Positions 18,798 through 27,947 of a stretch of DNA of 44,128 bases are shown here, in pieces. The DNA comes from Halomonas ramblicola. GTDB taxonomy: Bacteria; Pseudomonadota; Gammaproteobacteria; Pseudomonadales; Halomonadaceae. The position numbers and the translations under genes are program-made. Position 1 is the first letter of the stretch; each line of letters starts with the position of its first letter. The DNA is taken from the NCBI RefSeq assembly GCF_030409215.1, contig NZ_JAUFPL010000025.1:102988-147115 (forward strand). The letters run 5' to 3'. The notes under the pieces were generated by a model. The model was not told the origin of the DNA, ran no database searches, and worked only from the letters and a program-made list of their open reading frames with translations.

Positions 18798-20972
18798 ATG
18801 CTGCGTTTCCCGTTGCGCCTCAGGCTGGGCATGCTCAGTGCCCTGCTGCTCCTGGTGGCGGCCCTGGTGGTGGTGGGGCTGGTCGCCTGGCGCCAGGACA
18901 GCCTCGCCCAGAACGTCGGCAACGACACCACCTGGCATGCCTACAAGCTCGACCGGGACGTGGTGCAGTTGCGCAACTACCTGGCCCAGCCCGATGCCGA
19001 CCTGGATGGCCTGTCGCTGCGTTTCGAGCTGCTCTACAGTCGAATCCACCTGCTCGGGGGAGGGGAGGTCGCCGAGTTCGTCGACAGCGTGCCGGCCGCC
19101 GTGCGGTTGCTGGAAGACCTCGAGGGACGGCTCGACGACCTCGATCGGTGGATCGCCGATCTCGAGACCCTGGAGGCAGACGAGCGCCAGGCCCTGGATG
19201 AGCGCCTGCAGGTCCTGGGCAACCGCAGCGAGCGGTTGATCATCGCCATCAACGGTCACCTGGCCGATAGTGCCACGGCCGAGCGTCGGCAACTGCAGCG
19301 GCTCTATGCCCTGCTGCTGGTGCTGATCCTGGCCATGAGCCTGGCGGGGTTGCTGGTGGCGGTGATGCTGTTCCGCGAGGCCCGGGACAACGCCGCGGCG
19401 CGGCGCGACCTGGAGGCGCTCAGCCGCGAACTCGAGACCACGGCCCGGCGGGCCGAGTCGGCGAGCCAGGCCAAGTCGGAGTTCCTCGCCACGGTCAGTC
19501 ACGAGATCCGTACCCCCCTCAACGGCGTGATCGGCATGAGCGACCTGCTGATGGACGAATGCCCGGCGGGGCAGGCGCGCCAGTACGCCGCCACCATCCA
19601 TGACAGCGCCGGCCTGCTGCTGGGCCTGATCAATGACCTGCTCGACTTCTCCAAGGTCGAGGCGGGGCGCCTGGAGCTGGAACAGCGGCCCCTGGCACTC
19701 GGCGAGCTGCTGGAGGGTACCCTGGCGATGTTCGCTCCCCGGGCGGAGGCCCGCAGCGTGCAACTGGTCGGTTGGCTCGACCCCGAACTGCCGTCGAGGA
19801 TCATGACCGACCCGGGACGCCTGCGCCAGGTGTTGCTCAACCTGGTCTCCAATGCGGTCAAGTTCACCGAGAGCGGTGAGGTGCGCGTGGCGGTGCGCCG
19901 GGAGGAAGGGGAGGCCATCCGCTTCGAGGTCGCGGACACCGGCTGCGGGATCCCTCCCGACCAGCTCGAGCGCATCTTCGAGCCTTTCCGCCAGGGCGAT
20001 GCCTCGACGGCGCGCCGCTATGGCGGAACCGGCCTGGGCCTGGCGATCTCGCGTCGCCTGGTGGAGGCCATGGGCGGCCGCCTCGAGGTGGTCAGCGAAC
20101 CGGGGGTGGGCAGCCGCTTCTGGTGCGTGTTGCCCCTGGTGCCCACCCGGCAGGCCACCACCGGGGAGCCGATGGCGTCGCAGCCGCGCCAGGTGGCCCT
20201 GGAAGGGGCGCGCCTGCTGGTGGTGGAGGACAACCCGGTCAACCAGCGGGTCGCCGCCGCGATGCTGGAACGCCTGGGGTGTCGCGTGACCGTCGCCGAG
20301 TCCGGGGCGACGGCACTCGAATTCCTTCGGCACCGGCGCTTCGACCTGATCTTCATGGACGTGCAGATGCCCGGCATGGACGGTCTGGAGGTCACGCGCC
20401 GGCTGCGCGAGCGGCACGGCTGGGCGGCGGAGGTGCCGGTGGTGGCGATGACCGCGGGGGGACCCGGCGGCGAGCAGGCGCGCTGCCTGGCGGCCGGGAT
20501 GAACGGCTACCTGACCAAGCCGCTGCTGCAGGGGGCCCTGCTGGAGGTGCTCAATCGCCACCTCCAGGACGCTTCCGTTGCCGTCGCCGAGGCGCCGGCC
20601 CGGGGGGCGATGGACCACGAGACCCTGGTCGACCTCCTGACCCTGCAGACGCTCCGCGACAGCCTCGGCGAGCAGGGCCTGGCCGCGCTGATCGAGCTCT
20701 ACCGGGGACAGGTCGAGGCGCGCCTGGCAGAGCTGACGACGGCACTGGCATCGGACGGGACGGGACAGCAGGCATGCCAGGCGGCCCACCAGCTCAAGGG
20801 CGAGTCCTCGAGCCTGGGGGCGGTCAAGGTGGCGGGGCTGGCCGCGCGGCTCGAGCGGTTGGCTCAGGAGGGACGCCATCGCGAGGCGCAGCGGGTGGTG
20901 GACGAGCTGCCGGCCTGCCTGTCGGGTACCCTGGCCGCCCTGGAGGCCTGGGTCGGGCGGGCCTCTGCCTGA
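18798..20972 (+). CDS. Membrane hybrid sensor histidine kinase (HK-REC-HPt)
   Basis: 724 aa. TM1 (~7-32), a mostly helical periplasmic domain of ~135 residues, TM2 (~169-193), coiled coil, HisKA with H235 ([11 protein letters not shown]), HATPase ([25 protein letters not shown]), receiver (~470-590, D521 in [11 protein letters not shown]) and HPt (~615-715, H664 in AAHQLKGES). GAGGAGAGG precedes the ATG. It is the partner of the cysteine-free oxidoreductase-fold protein upstream, which could feed a signal to its periplasmic domain. No adjacent separate regulator is evident; the HPt could phosphorylate one elsewhere. Confidence 0.92.
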   Translation: MLRFPLRLRLGMLSALLLLVAALVVVGLVAWRQDSLAQNVGNDTTWHAYKLDRDVVQLRNYLAQPDADLDGLSLRFELLYSRIHLLGGGEVAEFVDSVPAAVRLLEDLEGRLDDLDRWIADLETLEADERQALDERLQVLGNRSERLIIAINGHLADSATAERRQLQRLYALLLVLILAMSLAGLLVAVMLFREARDNAAARRDLEALSRELETTARRAESASQAKSEFLATVSHEIRTPLNGVIGMSDLLMDECPAGQARQYAATIHDSAGLLLGLINDLLDFSKVEAGRLELEQRPLALGELLEGTLAMFAPRAEARSVQLVGWLDPELPSRIMTDPGRLRQVLLNLVSNAVKFTESGEVRVAVRREEGEAIRFEVADTGCGIPPDQLERIFEPFRQGDASTARRYGGTGLGLAISRRLVEAMGGRLEVVSEPGVGSRFWCVLPLVPTRQATTGEPMASQPRQVALEGARLLVVEDNPVNQRVAAAMLERLGCRVTVAESGATALEFLRHRRFDLIFMDVQMPGMDGLEVTRRLRERHGWAAEVPVVAMTAGGPGGEQARCLAAGMNGYLTKPLLQGALLEVLNRHLQDASVAVAEAPARGAMDHETLVDLLTLQTLRDSLGEQGLAALIELYRGQVEARLAELTTALASDGTGQQACQAAHQLKGESSSLGAVKVAGLAARLERLAQEGRHREAQRVVDELPACLSGTLAALEAWVGRASA

Positions 20973-21042
20973 CGTCGGCGTTGTGGGGGCCGAGCGGCGC
21001 GGCATACACTCGAGGCAGATCCGATCCCGCCGGAGAGGCCCC

Positions 21043-22248
21043 ATGTCCGCCCCAGACGCCGCCCTCGATCCCTTGCTCGATGCTTCGACCCATGCGGCCG
21101 GCCCCATGCGCGCCGCCGTCAGCCGCCTCGCCGATGCCGAGGACGCCGTGGCCGAGCTGGACCGGGCGCTGCGTCACCCGGGCCTGGGCTTCGTGCTGTT
21201 CTTCTGCAGCGCCGACTACTCCCTGTCGGCGCTGTCCCGGGCCTTCACGCACACCTTCGGCGAGGTGCCGGTGGTCGGCTGTACCACCGCCGGCGAGATT
21301 ACCCCGCGGGGCTACGAGCGAGGCTGCATCGTCGCCCTCGGCCTGGATGCCGCCGCCTTCTCCGTTTCCTGCGCCCTGGTGGATGACCTCGACCGCTTCG
21401 ACCTGCCCGAGGCCCAGCAACTGGTGGAGGGGCTGATCGACGACTGCCGAGGTCGGCCGCCTGACCCGTCGGAGGGTGTCGAGCGGCGCTTCGCCCTGAC
21501 CCTGCTGGATGGCCTCTCCAGCCGCGAGGAGCAGGTGCTGGCCACCCTCGAGGCCGCCCTGGGGCGTATCCCCAGCTTCGGCGGCTCCGCCGGCGACGAC
21601 AACCGCCTGGCCCACACCCACGTCTACGCCGGGGGGCGTTTCCACGACCGGGCGGCGGTGGTGGTGATGGTGGCGACCCGGCTGCCCTTCGAGGTGTTCA
21701 CCACCCACCATCTGCGTCCCCTCGATCACAAGCTGGTGGTCACCCGGGCCGACAGCGAGACGCGTCGGGTGCTCGAACTCAACGCCCTGCCCGCCGCCGA
21801 GGAGTACGCCCGTCTGGTCGGGGTTCCCGTCGCGGCCCTGGACGCCGCCACCTTCGCCCGGCATCCGCTCGCAGTGCGCATCGCCGAGGCGCACTATGTG
21901 CGCTCCGTCCAGCGGGTCAACGCCGACGGCAGCCTGAGTTTCTACTGTGCCGTGGAGACCGGCATCGTGCTCACCGCCATGCAGTCGGCACCGCTGCTCG
22001 AGCAGCTCGAGGCGGTCTTCGCCGGCCTGGTCGAGCGCCTGGGCGAGCCCACGCTGATCATCGGCTGCGACTGCTTCCTGCGCCGCCTCGAGCTGGAGGG
22101 GCGCGACCAGCTCGAGGCCGCCTCGCGGCTGCTGGGGCACTACGGGGTGATCGGCTTCAACACCTATGGAGAGCAGCACCATGGCATGCACCTCAACCAG
22201 ACCTTCACCGGGGTGGCCATCGGATCCGCGCTTCCCCGCGGCGACTGA
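21043..22248 (+). CDS. FIST-domain sensor protein (NosP-like)
   Basis: 401 aa, cytoplasmic. FIST_N (~45-230) is marked by VVGCTTAGEITPRGY and PSFGGSAGDD; FIST_C (~240-390) by the LIIGCDCFLRRLE and GFNTYGEQHHGMHLNQT segments. In Pseudomonas aeruginosa, NosP (PA1975) is a FIST haem protein that senses nitric oxide and controls the adjacent kinase NahK (PA1976). The same gene order is seen here: the kinase start lies inside the end of this gene. The assignment as NosP is by family and context; haem ligation cannot be proven by reading. Confidence 0.8.
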   Translation: MSAPDAALDPLLDASTHAAGPMRAAVSRLADAEDAVAELDRALRHPGLGFVLFFCSADYSLSALSRAFTHTFGEVPVVGCTTAGEITPRGYERGCIVALGLDAAAFSVSCALVDDLDRFDLPEAQQLVEGLIDDCRGRPPDPSEGVERRFALTLLDGLSSREEQVLATLEAALGRIPSFGGSAGDDNRLAHTHVYAGGRFHDRAAVVVMVATRLPFEVFTTHHLRPLDHKLVVTRADSETRRVLELNALPAAEEYARLVGVPVAALDAATFARHPLAVRIAEAHYVRSVQRVNADGSLSFYCAVETGIVLTAMQSAPLLEQLEAVFAGLVERLGEPTLIIGCDCFLRRLELEGRDQLEAASRLLGHYGVIGFNTYGEQHHGMHLNQTFTGVAIGSALPRGD

Positions 22249-23641
22249 GGGCGACGGCGACCGGGTCGCGGCACTGGAGGCGGAGAACGCCCGCCTGCGG
22301 CGCATCTGTGCGGCCCTCATCGAGCGCGTGGAGTCGGGTGGGGTGCCGGGTGGCGGCCCCTACGCCGCCTTCGAGCACTCGGTGCTGCTCGCCGAGCAGG
22401 TGCGCGAGCGTACCGAGACCCTGCAGCAGACCCTGGCGGCGCTCAATCGCGCCAAGGCGGAGGCCGAGGCAGCGAATCTCTCCAAGACCAGGTTCCTCGC
22501 CGCGGTGAGCCACGACCTGCTGCAGCCGCTCAACGCGGCGCGGCTGTTCGCCAGCGCCCTGGAGGGCCAGGCGCTGCCCGGCGAGTCGCGACGCCTGGTG
22601 ACCAGCATCGGTCGCTCGCTGAAGGACGTCGAGGCGCTGATCGGCAGCCTGGTGGACATCTCGCGGCTCGAGGCGGGCGTGCTGCGCCCCGACGTGTCGG
22701 CCTTCCCCGCCGAGGAACTGCTCGGCGTGCTGGCGGAGGAGTACCGCCAGCTGGCCACCAGCCGTGGCCTCGAGCTGCGCTACGTCCCCACCCGGGCGAT
22801 GATCGAGTCGGACCTCTCGCTGCTCGCCCGGGTCGTGCGCAACTTCCTGGGCAACGCCATCCGCTACACCGCCCGTGGGCGCATCCTGCTCGGTTGTCGG
22901 CGCCGGCCCGATGGCCTGGAGATCCAGGTGGGCGACACCGGCCCCGGCATCGCGCCGGAACAGCAGCGGGCGATCTTCGAGGAGTTCCGCCGCCTGGGCG
23001 GCGAGGGAGCCGGCGACGACCGCGGCCTGGGGCTGGGCCTGGCCATCGTCGACCGCATCGGCGGCATGCTCGGCCATCCCCTTTCGCTGGCGTCACACCC
23101 CGGTCGCGGCTCGTTGTTCTCGGTGCGGGTGCCCTACGGCCGATCGTCGGGTCCCCGGGAGGCGCCCGTCCCCGAGCCGGCGGCGCTGCCGCTGGAGGGG
23201 GCGCGGATCTGGGTGGTGGACAACGACGCCGATATCCGCGACGGCATGGCGGCGCTGCTGGGCGGCTGGGGCTGCCGGGTGCTGACCGCCGCCGCCCCGG
23301 CCGAGCTGGCGGCAAGCGAGGTGTCGGGCGCCGAGGTGTCGGGCGCCGACGTGCCGGGCGCCGATGTGCCGGGCGCCGACGTGCCGGGCGCCGATGCGCT
23401 GCTGGTGGACTACCACCTGGGCGAGGGCGAGGCGGACGGCCTGGCGGTGGCGGATCGGCTTCGCACTCGCTTCCCCGGGCTGCCGGTGGTGGTGATCACC
23501 GCCAATCACGCCGCCGAGCTGAAGGCGCGGGTGCGCCAGGCGGGATACGAGTACCTGCTCAAGCCGGTCAAGCCGCTGCGCCTGCGCCTGATGCTCACCG
23601 CGCTGCTGGAGGCTCAGCGCGGGCGGTGTTCGGCCAGGTAG
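22181..23641 (+). CDS. Cytoplasmic hybrid histidine kinase (NahK/ErcS'-like)
   Basis: 486 aa, no membrane segment. Coiled coil (VAALEAENARLRR), HisKA with H111 in the variant SHDLLQPLNA, HATPase (NFLGNAIRYT, DTGPGI, GLGLGLAI) and a C-terminal receiver (~350-486) with D410. The ATG at 22181 is chosen because GGAGAG lies at 22168-22173 at ideal spacing; the gene overlaps the FIST gene by 68 bp, indicating coupling. A run of five near-identical pentapeptides is inserted just before D410. Its last 28 bp overlap the end of the convergent LuxR-type regulator gene. Confidence 0.9.
   Translation: MACTSTRPSPGWPSDPRFPAATEGDGDRVAALEAENARLRRICAALIERVESGGVPGGGPYAAFEHSVLLAEQVRERTETLQQTLAALNRAKAEAEAANLSKTRFLAAVSHDLLQPLNAARLFASALEGQALPGESRRLVTSIGRSLKDVEALIGSLVDISRLEAGVLRPDVSAFPAEELLGVLAEEYRQLATSRGLELRYVPTRAMIESDLSLLARVVRNFLGNAIRYTARGRILLGCRRRPDGLEIQVGDTGPGIAPEQQRAIFEEFRRLGGEGAGDDRGLGLGLAIVDRIGGMLGHPLSLASHPGRGSLFSVRVPYGRSSGPREAPVPEPAALPLEGARIWVVDNDADIRDGMAALLGGWGCRVLTAAAPAELAASEVSGAEVSGADVPGADVPGADVPGADALLVDYHLGEGEADGLAVADRLRTRFPGLPVVVITANHAAELKARVRQAGYEYLLKPVKPLRLRLMLTALLEAQRGRCSAR
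23321..23395 (+). repeat. Five tandem 15-bp in-frame repeats inside the kinase receiver domain
   Basis: Units of the form GTG-YCG-GGC-GCC-GAN follow one another exactly; they encode VSGAE, VSGAD and three VPGAD. They lie about four codons before phosphoacceptor D410. The near-identity at third positions suggests recent slippage expansion. Copy-number change would keep the frame. Confidence 0.95.
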
Positions 23642-24291
23642 GCGGGCAGGTCCAGCTCGCCGGCCAGCAGCACCGCCTGGACCCGGCTCTGCACTCCCAG
23701 TCGGCGCAGGATGGCGGAGACGTGGGTCTTGACGGTGGTCTCGGCGATATCCAGGTCGCGGGCGATGGCCTTGTTGGAGGCTCCGCGGCTGAGCCCCTCG
23801 AGCACCTCCAGTTGCTTGTCGGTGAGGCGCGTCAGGCGCGAGACCAGCATGGCCTCGTTCGGCGGCTTCCGGGTGGCGGGACGGGGCGGGCGGCGCATGA
23901 TCTCGGGCGGCAGGTAGAGCTGGCCCTCGAGGATTCGCTCCAGGGCGGCCAGCAGGTCGTCGCGGGGCGTCGACTTGGGGATATAGCCCACCGCACCCAT
24001 CTCGATGGCCTCGAGCACGGTGCGTCGATCCTGCTCGGCGGAGAGGATGGCCACCGGCAGCATGGGATGGGCCGCGCGCAGGCGGGCCAGGCCGTCGAGT
24101 CCCGCGGCATCGGGCAGCCCCAGGTCCAGCAGCAGCAGGTCGAGCGCCGCCGCGTGGCGTTCGGCCTCCGTCAGGGCCCGGGCCAGGCTGTCGGCCTCGA
24201 GCAGCCGGCTGCCCGGCAGCCCCGCCGCGATCACCGCCCCGATGGCGTCGCGGAACAGCGGATGATCGTCGGCGACCAGCAGGGTCGTCAT
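23614..24291 (-). CDS. LuxR/NarL-family response regulator (ErbR-like)
   Basis: 225 aa. Receiver domain 1-~120 with D8/D9, D56 (LLLLDLGLP), and K106; LuxR-type HTH ~155-220 ([20 protein letters not shown], then [16 protein letters not shown]). GAGGAGAG precedes the ATG at 24291. It is convergent with the NahK-like kinase and divergent from the aldehyde dehydrogenase gene 131 bp away. In P. aeruginosa a LuxR regulator (ErbR/AgmR) near ErcS' controls ethanol-oxidation genes including ExaC, which fits this layout. The partnership is inferred. Confidence 0.9.
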   Translation of the reverse strand: MTTLLVADDHPLFRDAIGAVIAAGLPGSRLLEADSLARALTEAERHAAALDLLLLDLGLPDAAGLDGLARLRAAHPMLPVAILSAEQDRRTVLEAIEMGAVGYIPKSTPRDDLLAALERILEGQLYLPPEIMRRPPRPATRKPPNEAMLVSRLTRLTDKQLEVLEGLSRGASNKAIARDLDIAETTVKTHVSAILRRLGVQSRVQAVLLAGELDLPAYLAEHRPR

Positions 24292-24422
24292 GGTGCTCTC
24301 CTCATCGTCCCTCCTACCAAGGGAGGAGGGCGTCTCCTGCCACCGGAGTATGTCGCAGAACGCTTTCCCGACCAAGACTGACGGGGACAGCCCTCACAAC
24401 GACAACACCCAGGAGAGACGCC

Positions 24423-25943
24423 ATGATCTATGCCAACCCCGGCAGCCCCGAGTCACTGGTCACCTTCGAGGTGCGCTACGGCAACTATATCGGCGGCGAA
24501 TTCGTGCCGCCGGTGAAGGGCCAGTACTTCGACAACGTCAGCCCGGTCAACGGCGAGGTGTTCTGCGAGATCCCGCGCTCCACCGCCGAGGACATCGACA
24601 AGGCGCTGGACGCCGCCCACGCCGCCGCCCCGGCCTGGGGACGGACCTCGGCCACCGAGCGTGCCAACATCCTGCTCAAGATCGCCGATCGCATCGAGGC
24701 CAACCTCGAGCCGCTGGCCGTGGCCGAGACCTGGGACAACGGCAAGGCGGTGCGCGAGACGCTCAACGCCGACCTCCCGCTGGCCGTGGACCACTTCCGC
24801 TACTTCGCCGGCTGCATTCGCGCCCAGGAGGGCACCGCCGCGGATATCGACGCCCATACCGTTTCCTACCACTTCCACGAGCCGCTGGGCGTGGTGGGGC
24901 AGATCATTCCCTGGAACTTCCCCCTGCTGATGGCCACCTGGAAGCTGGCCCCGGCGCTGGCGGCCGGCAACTGCGTGGTGCTCAAGCCCGCCGAGCAGAC
25001 CCCGGCCTCGATCCTCGAGCTGATGAAGCTGATCGGCGACCTGCTGCCGCCGGGGGTGGTCAACGTGGTCAACGGCTACGGCGCCGAGGCCGGCCAGGCG
25101 CTGGCCACCAGCCAGCGCATCGCCAAGATCGCCTTCACCGGCTCCACCCCGGTGGGCGCGCACATCCTCAAGTGCGCCGCCGACAACATCATCCCCTCCA
25201 CCGTGGAGCTGGGCGGCAAGTCGCCCAACATCTACTTCGCCGACATCATGAACGCCGAGCCGGCGTTCATCGACAAGGCCGCCGAGGGCCTGGTGCTGGC
25301 CTTCTTCAACCAGGGCGAGGTGTGCACCTGCCCGTCCCGGGCGCTGATCCAGGAATCCATGTACGACGCCTTCATGGCCAGGGTCATGGAGAAGGTGGCG
25401 GCCATCACGCGCGGCAATCCGCTGGACACCGAGGTCCAGGTCGGCGCCCAGGCCTCCCGGGAGCAGTTCGACAAGATCATGTCCTACATGGACGTCGCCC
25501 GCGAGGAGGGCGCCGAGTTCCTCTCCGGTGGCGACAAGGCGAGCGTCGATCCGGCCTATGACAAGGGCTACTACATCGAGCCGACCCTCCTGAAGGGCCA
25601 CAACAGGATGCGCGTCTTCCAGGAGGAGATCTTCGGTCCGGTGGTGGCGGTGACCACCTTCAAGGACGAGGCCGAGGCGCTGGCCATCGCCAACGATACC
25701 GAGTTCGGCCTCGGCGCCGGGGTGTGGAGCCGCGACATCAACGTGGCCTTCCGCATGGGCCGCGGCATCCAGGCCGGCCGGGTGTGGACCAACTGCTACC
25801 ACCAGTACCCGGCGCACGCCGCCTTCGGCGGCTACAAGAAGTCCGGCGTCGGCCGCGAGACCCACAAGGTGGCGCTCGAGCACTACCAGCAGACCAAGAA
25901 CTTGCTGGTGAGCTATGACACCAACCCGCTGGGCTTCTTCTGA
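24423..25943 (+). CDS. NAD-dependent aldehyde dehydrogenase (ExaC/acetaldehyde type)
   Basis: 506 aa, full length. [20 protein letters not shown], then [12 protein letters not shown], the Rossmann-side FTGSTPVG, general-base E262 in VELGGKSP and catalytic C301 in [10 protein letters not shown] (with C303 next to it). The ending [10 protein letters not shown] is typical of the ExaC/AcoD subgroup, which oxidises acetaldehyde and other short aldehydes to acids. ATG at 24423 follows AGGAGAG. The adjacent LuxR regulator is the likely activator. A good terminator follows. Confidence 0.9.
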   Translation: MIYANPGSPESLVTFEVRYGNYIGGEFVPPVKGQYFDNVSPVNGEVFCEIPRSTAEDIDKALDAAHAAAPAWGRTSATERANILLKIADRIEANLEPLAVAETWDNGKAVRETLNADLPLAVDHFRYFAGCIRAQEGTAADIDAHTVSYHFHEPLGVVGQIIPWNFPLLMATWKLAPALAAGNCVVLKPAEQTPASILELMKLIGDLLPPGVVNVVNGYGAEAGQALATSQRIAKIAFTGSTPVGAHILKCAADNIIPSTVELGGKSPNIYFADIMNAEPAFIDKAAEGLVLAFFNQGEVCTCPSRALIQESMYDAFMARVMEKVAAITRGNPLDTEVQVGAQASREQFDKIMSYMDVAREEGAEFLSGGDKASVDPAYDKGYYIEPTLLKGHNRMRVFQEEIFGPVVAVTTFKDEAEALAIANDTEFGLGAGVWSRDINVAFRMGRGIQAGRVWTNCYHQYPAHAAFGGYKKSGVGRETHKVALEHYQQTKNLLVSYDTNPLGFF

Positions 25944-25970
25944 ACCTTCGCTCCACAGGGCCATGCCGCC

Positions 25971-25999
25971 GGGGGCGCGACGCGAGTCGCGCCCCCTTT
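25971..25999 (+). terminator. Terminator after the aldehyde dehydrogenase gene
   Basis: An 11-bp perfect stem (GGGGGCGCGAC with GTCGCGCCCCC) closes a GCGA tetraloop and is followed by TTTCT, 28 bp beyond the stop codon. Confidence 0.85.
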
Positions 26000-26072
26000 C
26001 TCGTGGGGTCGCTACAAGAAACGGGCAATTTCCTTCATCATCGTCCGTCCATCAGCGAAGAGGAGAGTCTGA

Positions 26073-26702
26073 ATGATGGACATCGCGGCACCGGACCTCC
26101 ATCAACAACGACTGCAGCGGGTGGCCGACCTGCTCAAGGCCTGCGGCGCCCGGCGGGTCCTGGATCTCGGCAGCGGCAGCGGGGGGCTACTGCAGTACCT
26201 GCTGCCGGAGCCCCAGTACGAGCGTCTGGTGGGCCTCGAGCTGAGTGGCGAGCTGCTTGCCCAGGCCAAGCTCAGGCTGTCATCGCACCCCGGGGCCGTT
26301 CCGGGGCGCCTGACGCTGATATGCGGTTCCTATGCCGAGCCCCAGCCTGGACTCTCGGGATTCGATGCCGCCGCCATGGTGGAAACCATCGAGCATGTAC
26401 CGCCCGAGTCGCTTTCTCGGGTCGAGCGTGCGGTATTCGGTTGGATGCGTCCTGAACGGGTGCTGCTCACGACCCCCAACCATGAGTACAACGCCCTCTA
26501 CGACATGGTCCCCGGGGAGTTCCGCGACCCCGATCACCGGTTCGAGTGGGACCGGGCGCGCTTTCGCCAGTGGGTGCAGGGCGTGGCGCGTCGCAACGGC
26601 TACAGGGTGAGCCTGTCGGGCATCGGCGATTGGCATCCCGACCTCGGCCAGCCGACCCAGATGGCGGTGTTCACGCGGGGCGGTGAGACGCGACCGCGCT
26701 GA
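26073..26702 (+). CDS. Hen1-like class I methyltransferase (RNA 3'-end 2'-O-methylation candidate)
   Basis: 209 aa. SAM-binding loop VLDLGSGSGGLL (~30-41), then VETIEHVPPESL, which fits the Hen1 metal-binding E-x-x-E-H motif, TTPNHEYN, and DPDHRFEWDRARFRQW with the late GQPTQMAVF. These match the catalytic domain of bacterial Hen1, which methylates the 2'-OH at RNA 3' ends during RNA repair with Pnkp. This protein is only the catalytic domain; no pnkp gene is adjacent. ATGATG start after GAGGAGAG. It converges on the methyltransferase gene at 26712 with a 9-bp gap. Confidence 0.75.
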   Translation: MMDIAAPDLHQQRLQRVADLLKACGARRVLDLGSGSGGLLQYLLPEPQYERLVGLELSGELLAQAKLRLSSHPGAVPGRLTLICGSYAEPQPGLSGFDAAAMVETIEHVPPESLSRVERAVFGWMRPERVLLTTPNHEYNALYDMVPGEFRDPDHRFEWDRARFRQWVQGVARRNGYRVSLSGIGDWHPDLGQPTQMAVFTRGGETRPR

Positions 26703-26711
26703 ACGGGAGCC

Positions 26712-27929
26712 TCAATCGAGGCCCAGCACCCGGGCCTCCTGGCGGCGCCGGCGGCGCAGGTCCCAGAGGGTGGCGGCCGCCAGCACCAGGAAGCCGGTGA
26801 GTTCCACCAGGGCGTGGTAGTCGACGAACAGGGCGTAGAGCACCAGGCCGGCCCCCACCGCGCCCAGCAGGCTGGGCCAGGGGCCGACCCGGCGGCGCAG
26901 GCCCGCGACCAGCGCCCCCAGGGTCAACAGCACGAAGGCCGCGATGGCCCCGGCCCAGGCTCCCTCGTTGAGGGCCAGGCCGATGCCCAGCAGCGGCAGC
27001 AGGGCCACCAGGGCCAGGGTGCCGTAACAGCTCAGCAGCGCCAGGGCGAAGGCCGCCAGGCCCAGCAGCCCACGGCGCCTGAGCCGTCGCCACCAGGTCC
27101 GGGGATCCAGGCGATGGCGCCAGCGCTGCAGCAGCGTGGGGCTCCCGGCGGCGCGGCGCATGGCCAGCTCCACGGCATGGGCGCCGAAGCTCTCGGCCAC
27201 CTCGCGGGTCTGCGCGCTGGGGCTCAGGGCGAAGTAGTCATGGCGGCCCACCACCCGCACCTCCTCGAAGCCCGCCTCCTCGAACAGCGCCAGCAGGTCC
27301 TCCTTCACCGTGGCGCCCACCACGCACTCCACCCACAGGCGCGGGTCCTCGTGGCAGTCCACCGACACCGGCCGGTGGATCACCACGTCGGCCAGCTGCA
27401 GGCGCCCGCCCGGCCGGAGCACCCGGAACATCTCGGCCACGGCGCGACGCTTGTCGGGCACCAGGTTGAGCATGCCGTTGCTGGTGATGCTGTCGACGCT
27501 GGCCTCGGCCAGCGGCAGCTGCTCCGCCGAGCCCTGCAGCACCAGCAGGTCGTCGACGCCGGCCAGGGCGGCCTCGTGGCACAGCTTGCGGGTCATGGCG
27601 GCGGTCAGGTCCAGGGCGATTACCCGGCCTCCCTCGCCGGCGAGCCGGCGGGCGATCAGGCTGTCGTGGCCGGCGCCGGCACCCAGGTCGAGCACCCGGT
27701 CCCCCGGGCGTATCGCCTCGCCGTGGAAGGGGCAGCCGACCCCGGCGAAGGAGGCCAGCAGCCGCTCGGGCAGGCGGCCGGTCAACGCCTCGGGATAGCC
27801 CAGCCGCCGGCTGGCCGCCGCCCCCACGGGGAAGTGGAAGGCGCCGTCGGGGGTGTCGGCCACGGCGCTGTACATCGCCTGCACCGCGGCCAGGATCTGG
27901 GGACGGGAGTAACCGAGGATGGCGACCAT
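26712..27929 (-). CDS. ArsM-like methyltransferase fused to a MerC-like membrane domain
   Basis: 405 aa. Residues 1-~260 form a class I SAM methyltransferase (VLDLGAGAGHDSLIARRL, then GRVIALDLT, SNGMLNLVPDK and LRPGGRLQLADVV). Cysteines C66 (GVGCPFHG), C192 and C202 (WVECVVGA) resemble the three-cysteine layout of arsenite methyltransferases. Residues ~288-391 have four hydrophobic helices ending LVLAAATLWDL, similar to MerC-type proteins, but with only one cysteine (C301). Strong AGGAGG site before ATG 27929. It is the third gene of the minus-strand sigma operon, 18 bp after the anti-sigma gene. Substrate (As, Se, Te, Hg-related or organic) is unknown. Confidence 0.78.
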   Translation of the reverse strand: MVAILGYSRPQILAAVQAMYSAVADTPDGAFHFPVGAAASRRLGYPEALTGRLPERLLASFAGVGCPFHGEAIRPGDRVLDLGAGAGHDSLIARRLAGEGGRVIALDLTAAMTRKLCHEAALAGVDDLLVLQGSAEQLPLAEASVDSITSNGMLNLVPDKRRAVAEMFRVLRPGGRLQLADVVIHRPVSVDCHEDPRLWVECVVGATVKEDLLALFEEAGFEEVRVVGRHDYFALSPSAQTREVAESFGAHAVELAMRRAAGSPTLLQRWRHRLDPRTWWRRLRRRGLLGLAAFALALLSCYGTLALVALLPLLGIGLALNEGAWAGAIAAFVLLTLGALVAGLRRRVGPWPSLLGAVGAGLVLYALFVDYHALVELTGFLVLAAATLWDLRRRRRQEARVLGLD

Positions 27930-27947
27930 GGGGTGTCCTCCTGTGGT

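Noticed and set aside
17661..21107. Antisense open frame of more than 1100 codons
   Set aside because: It spans several real genes on the plus strand, shows low-complexity composition and has no recognisable domain.
23321..23395. CRISPR-like repeat array
   Set aside because: The 15-bp units are directly adjacent, with no spacers, and in frame within a coding region.
24309..24330. Hairpin CCCTCC/GGAGGG upstream of the aldehyde dehydrogenase
   Set aside because: Short stem in a purine/pyrimidine-rich patch that also supplies ribosome-site-like sequence for the divergent regulator; no independent evidence of function.
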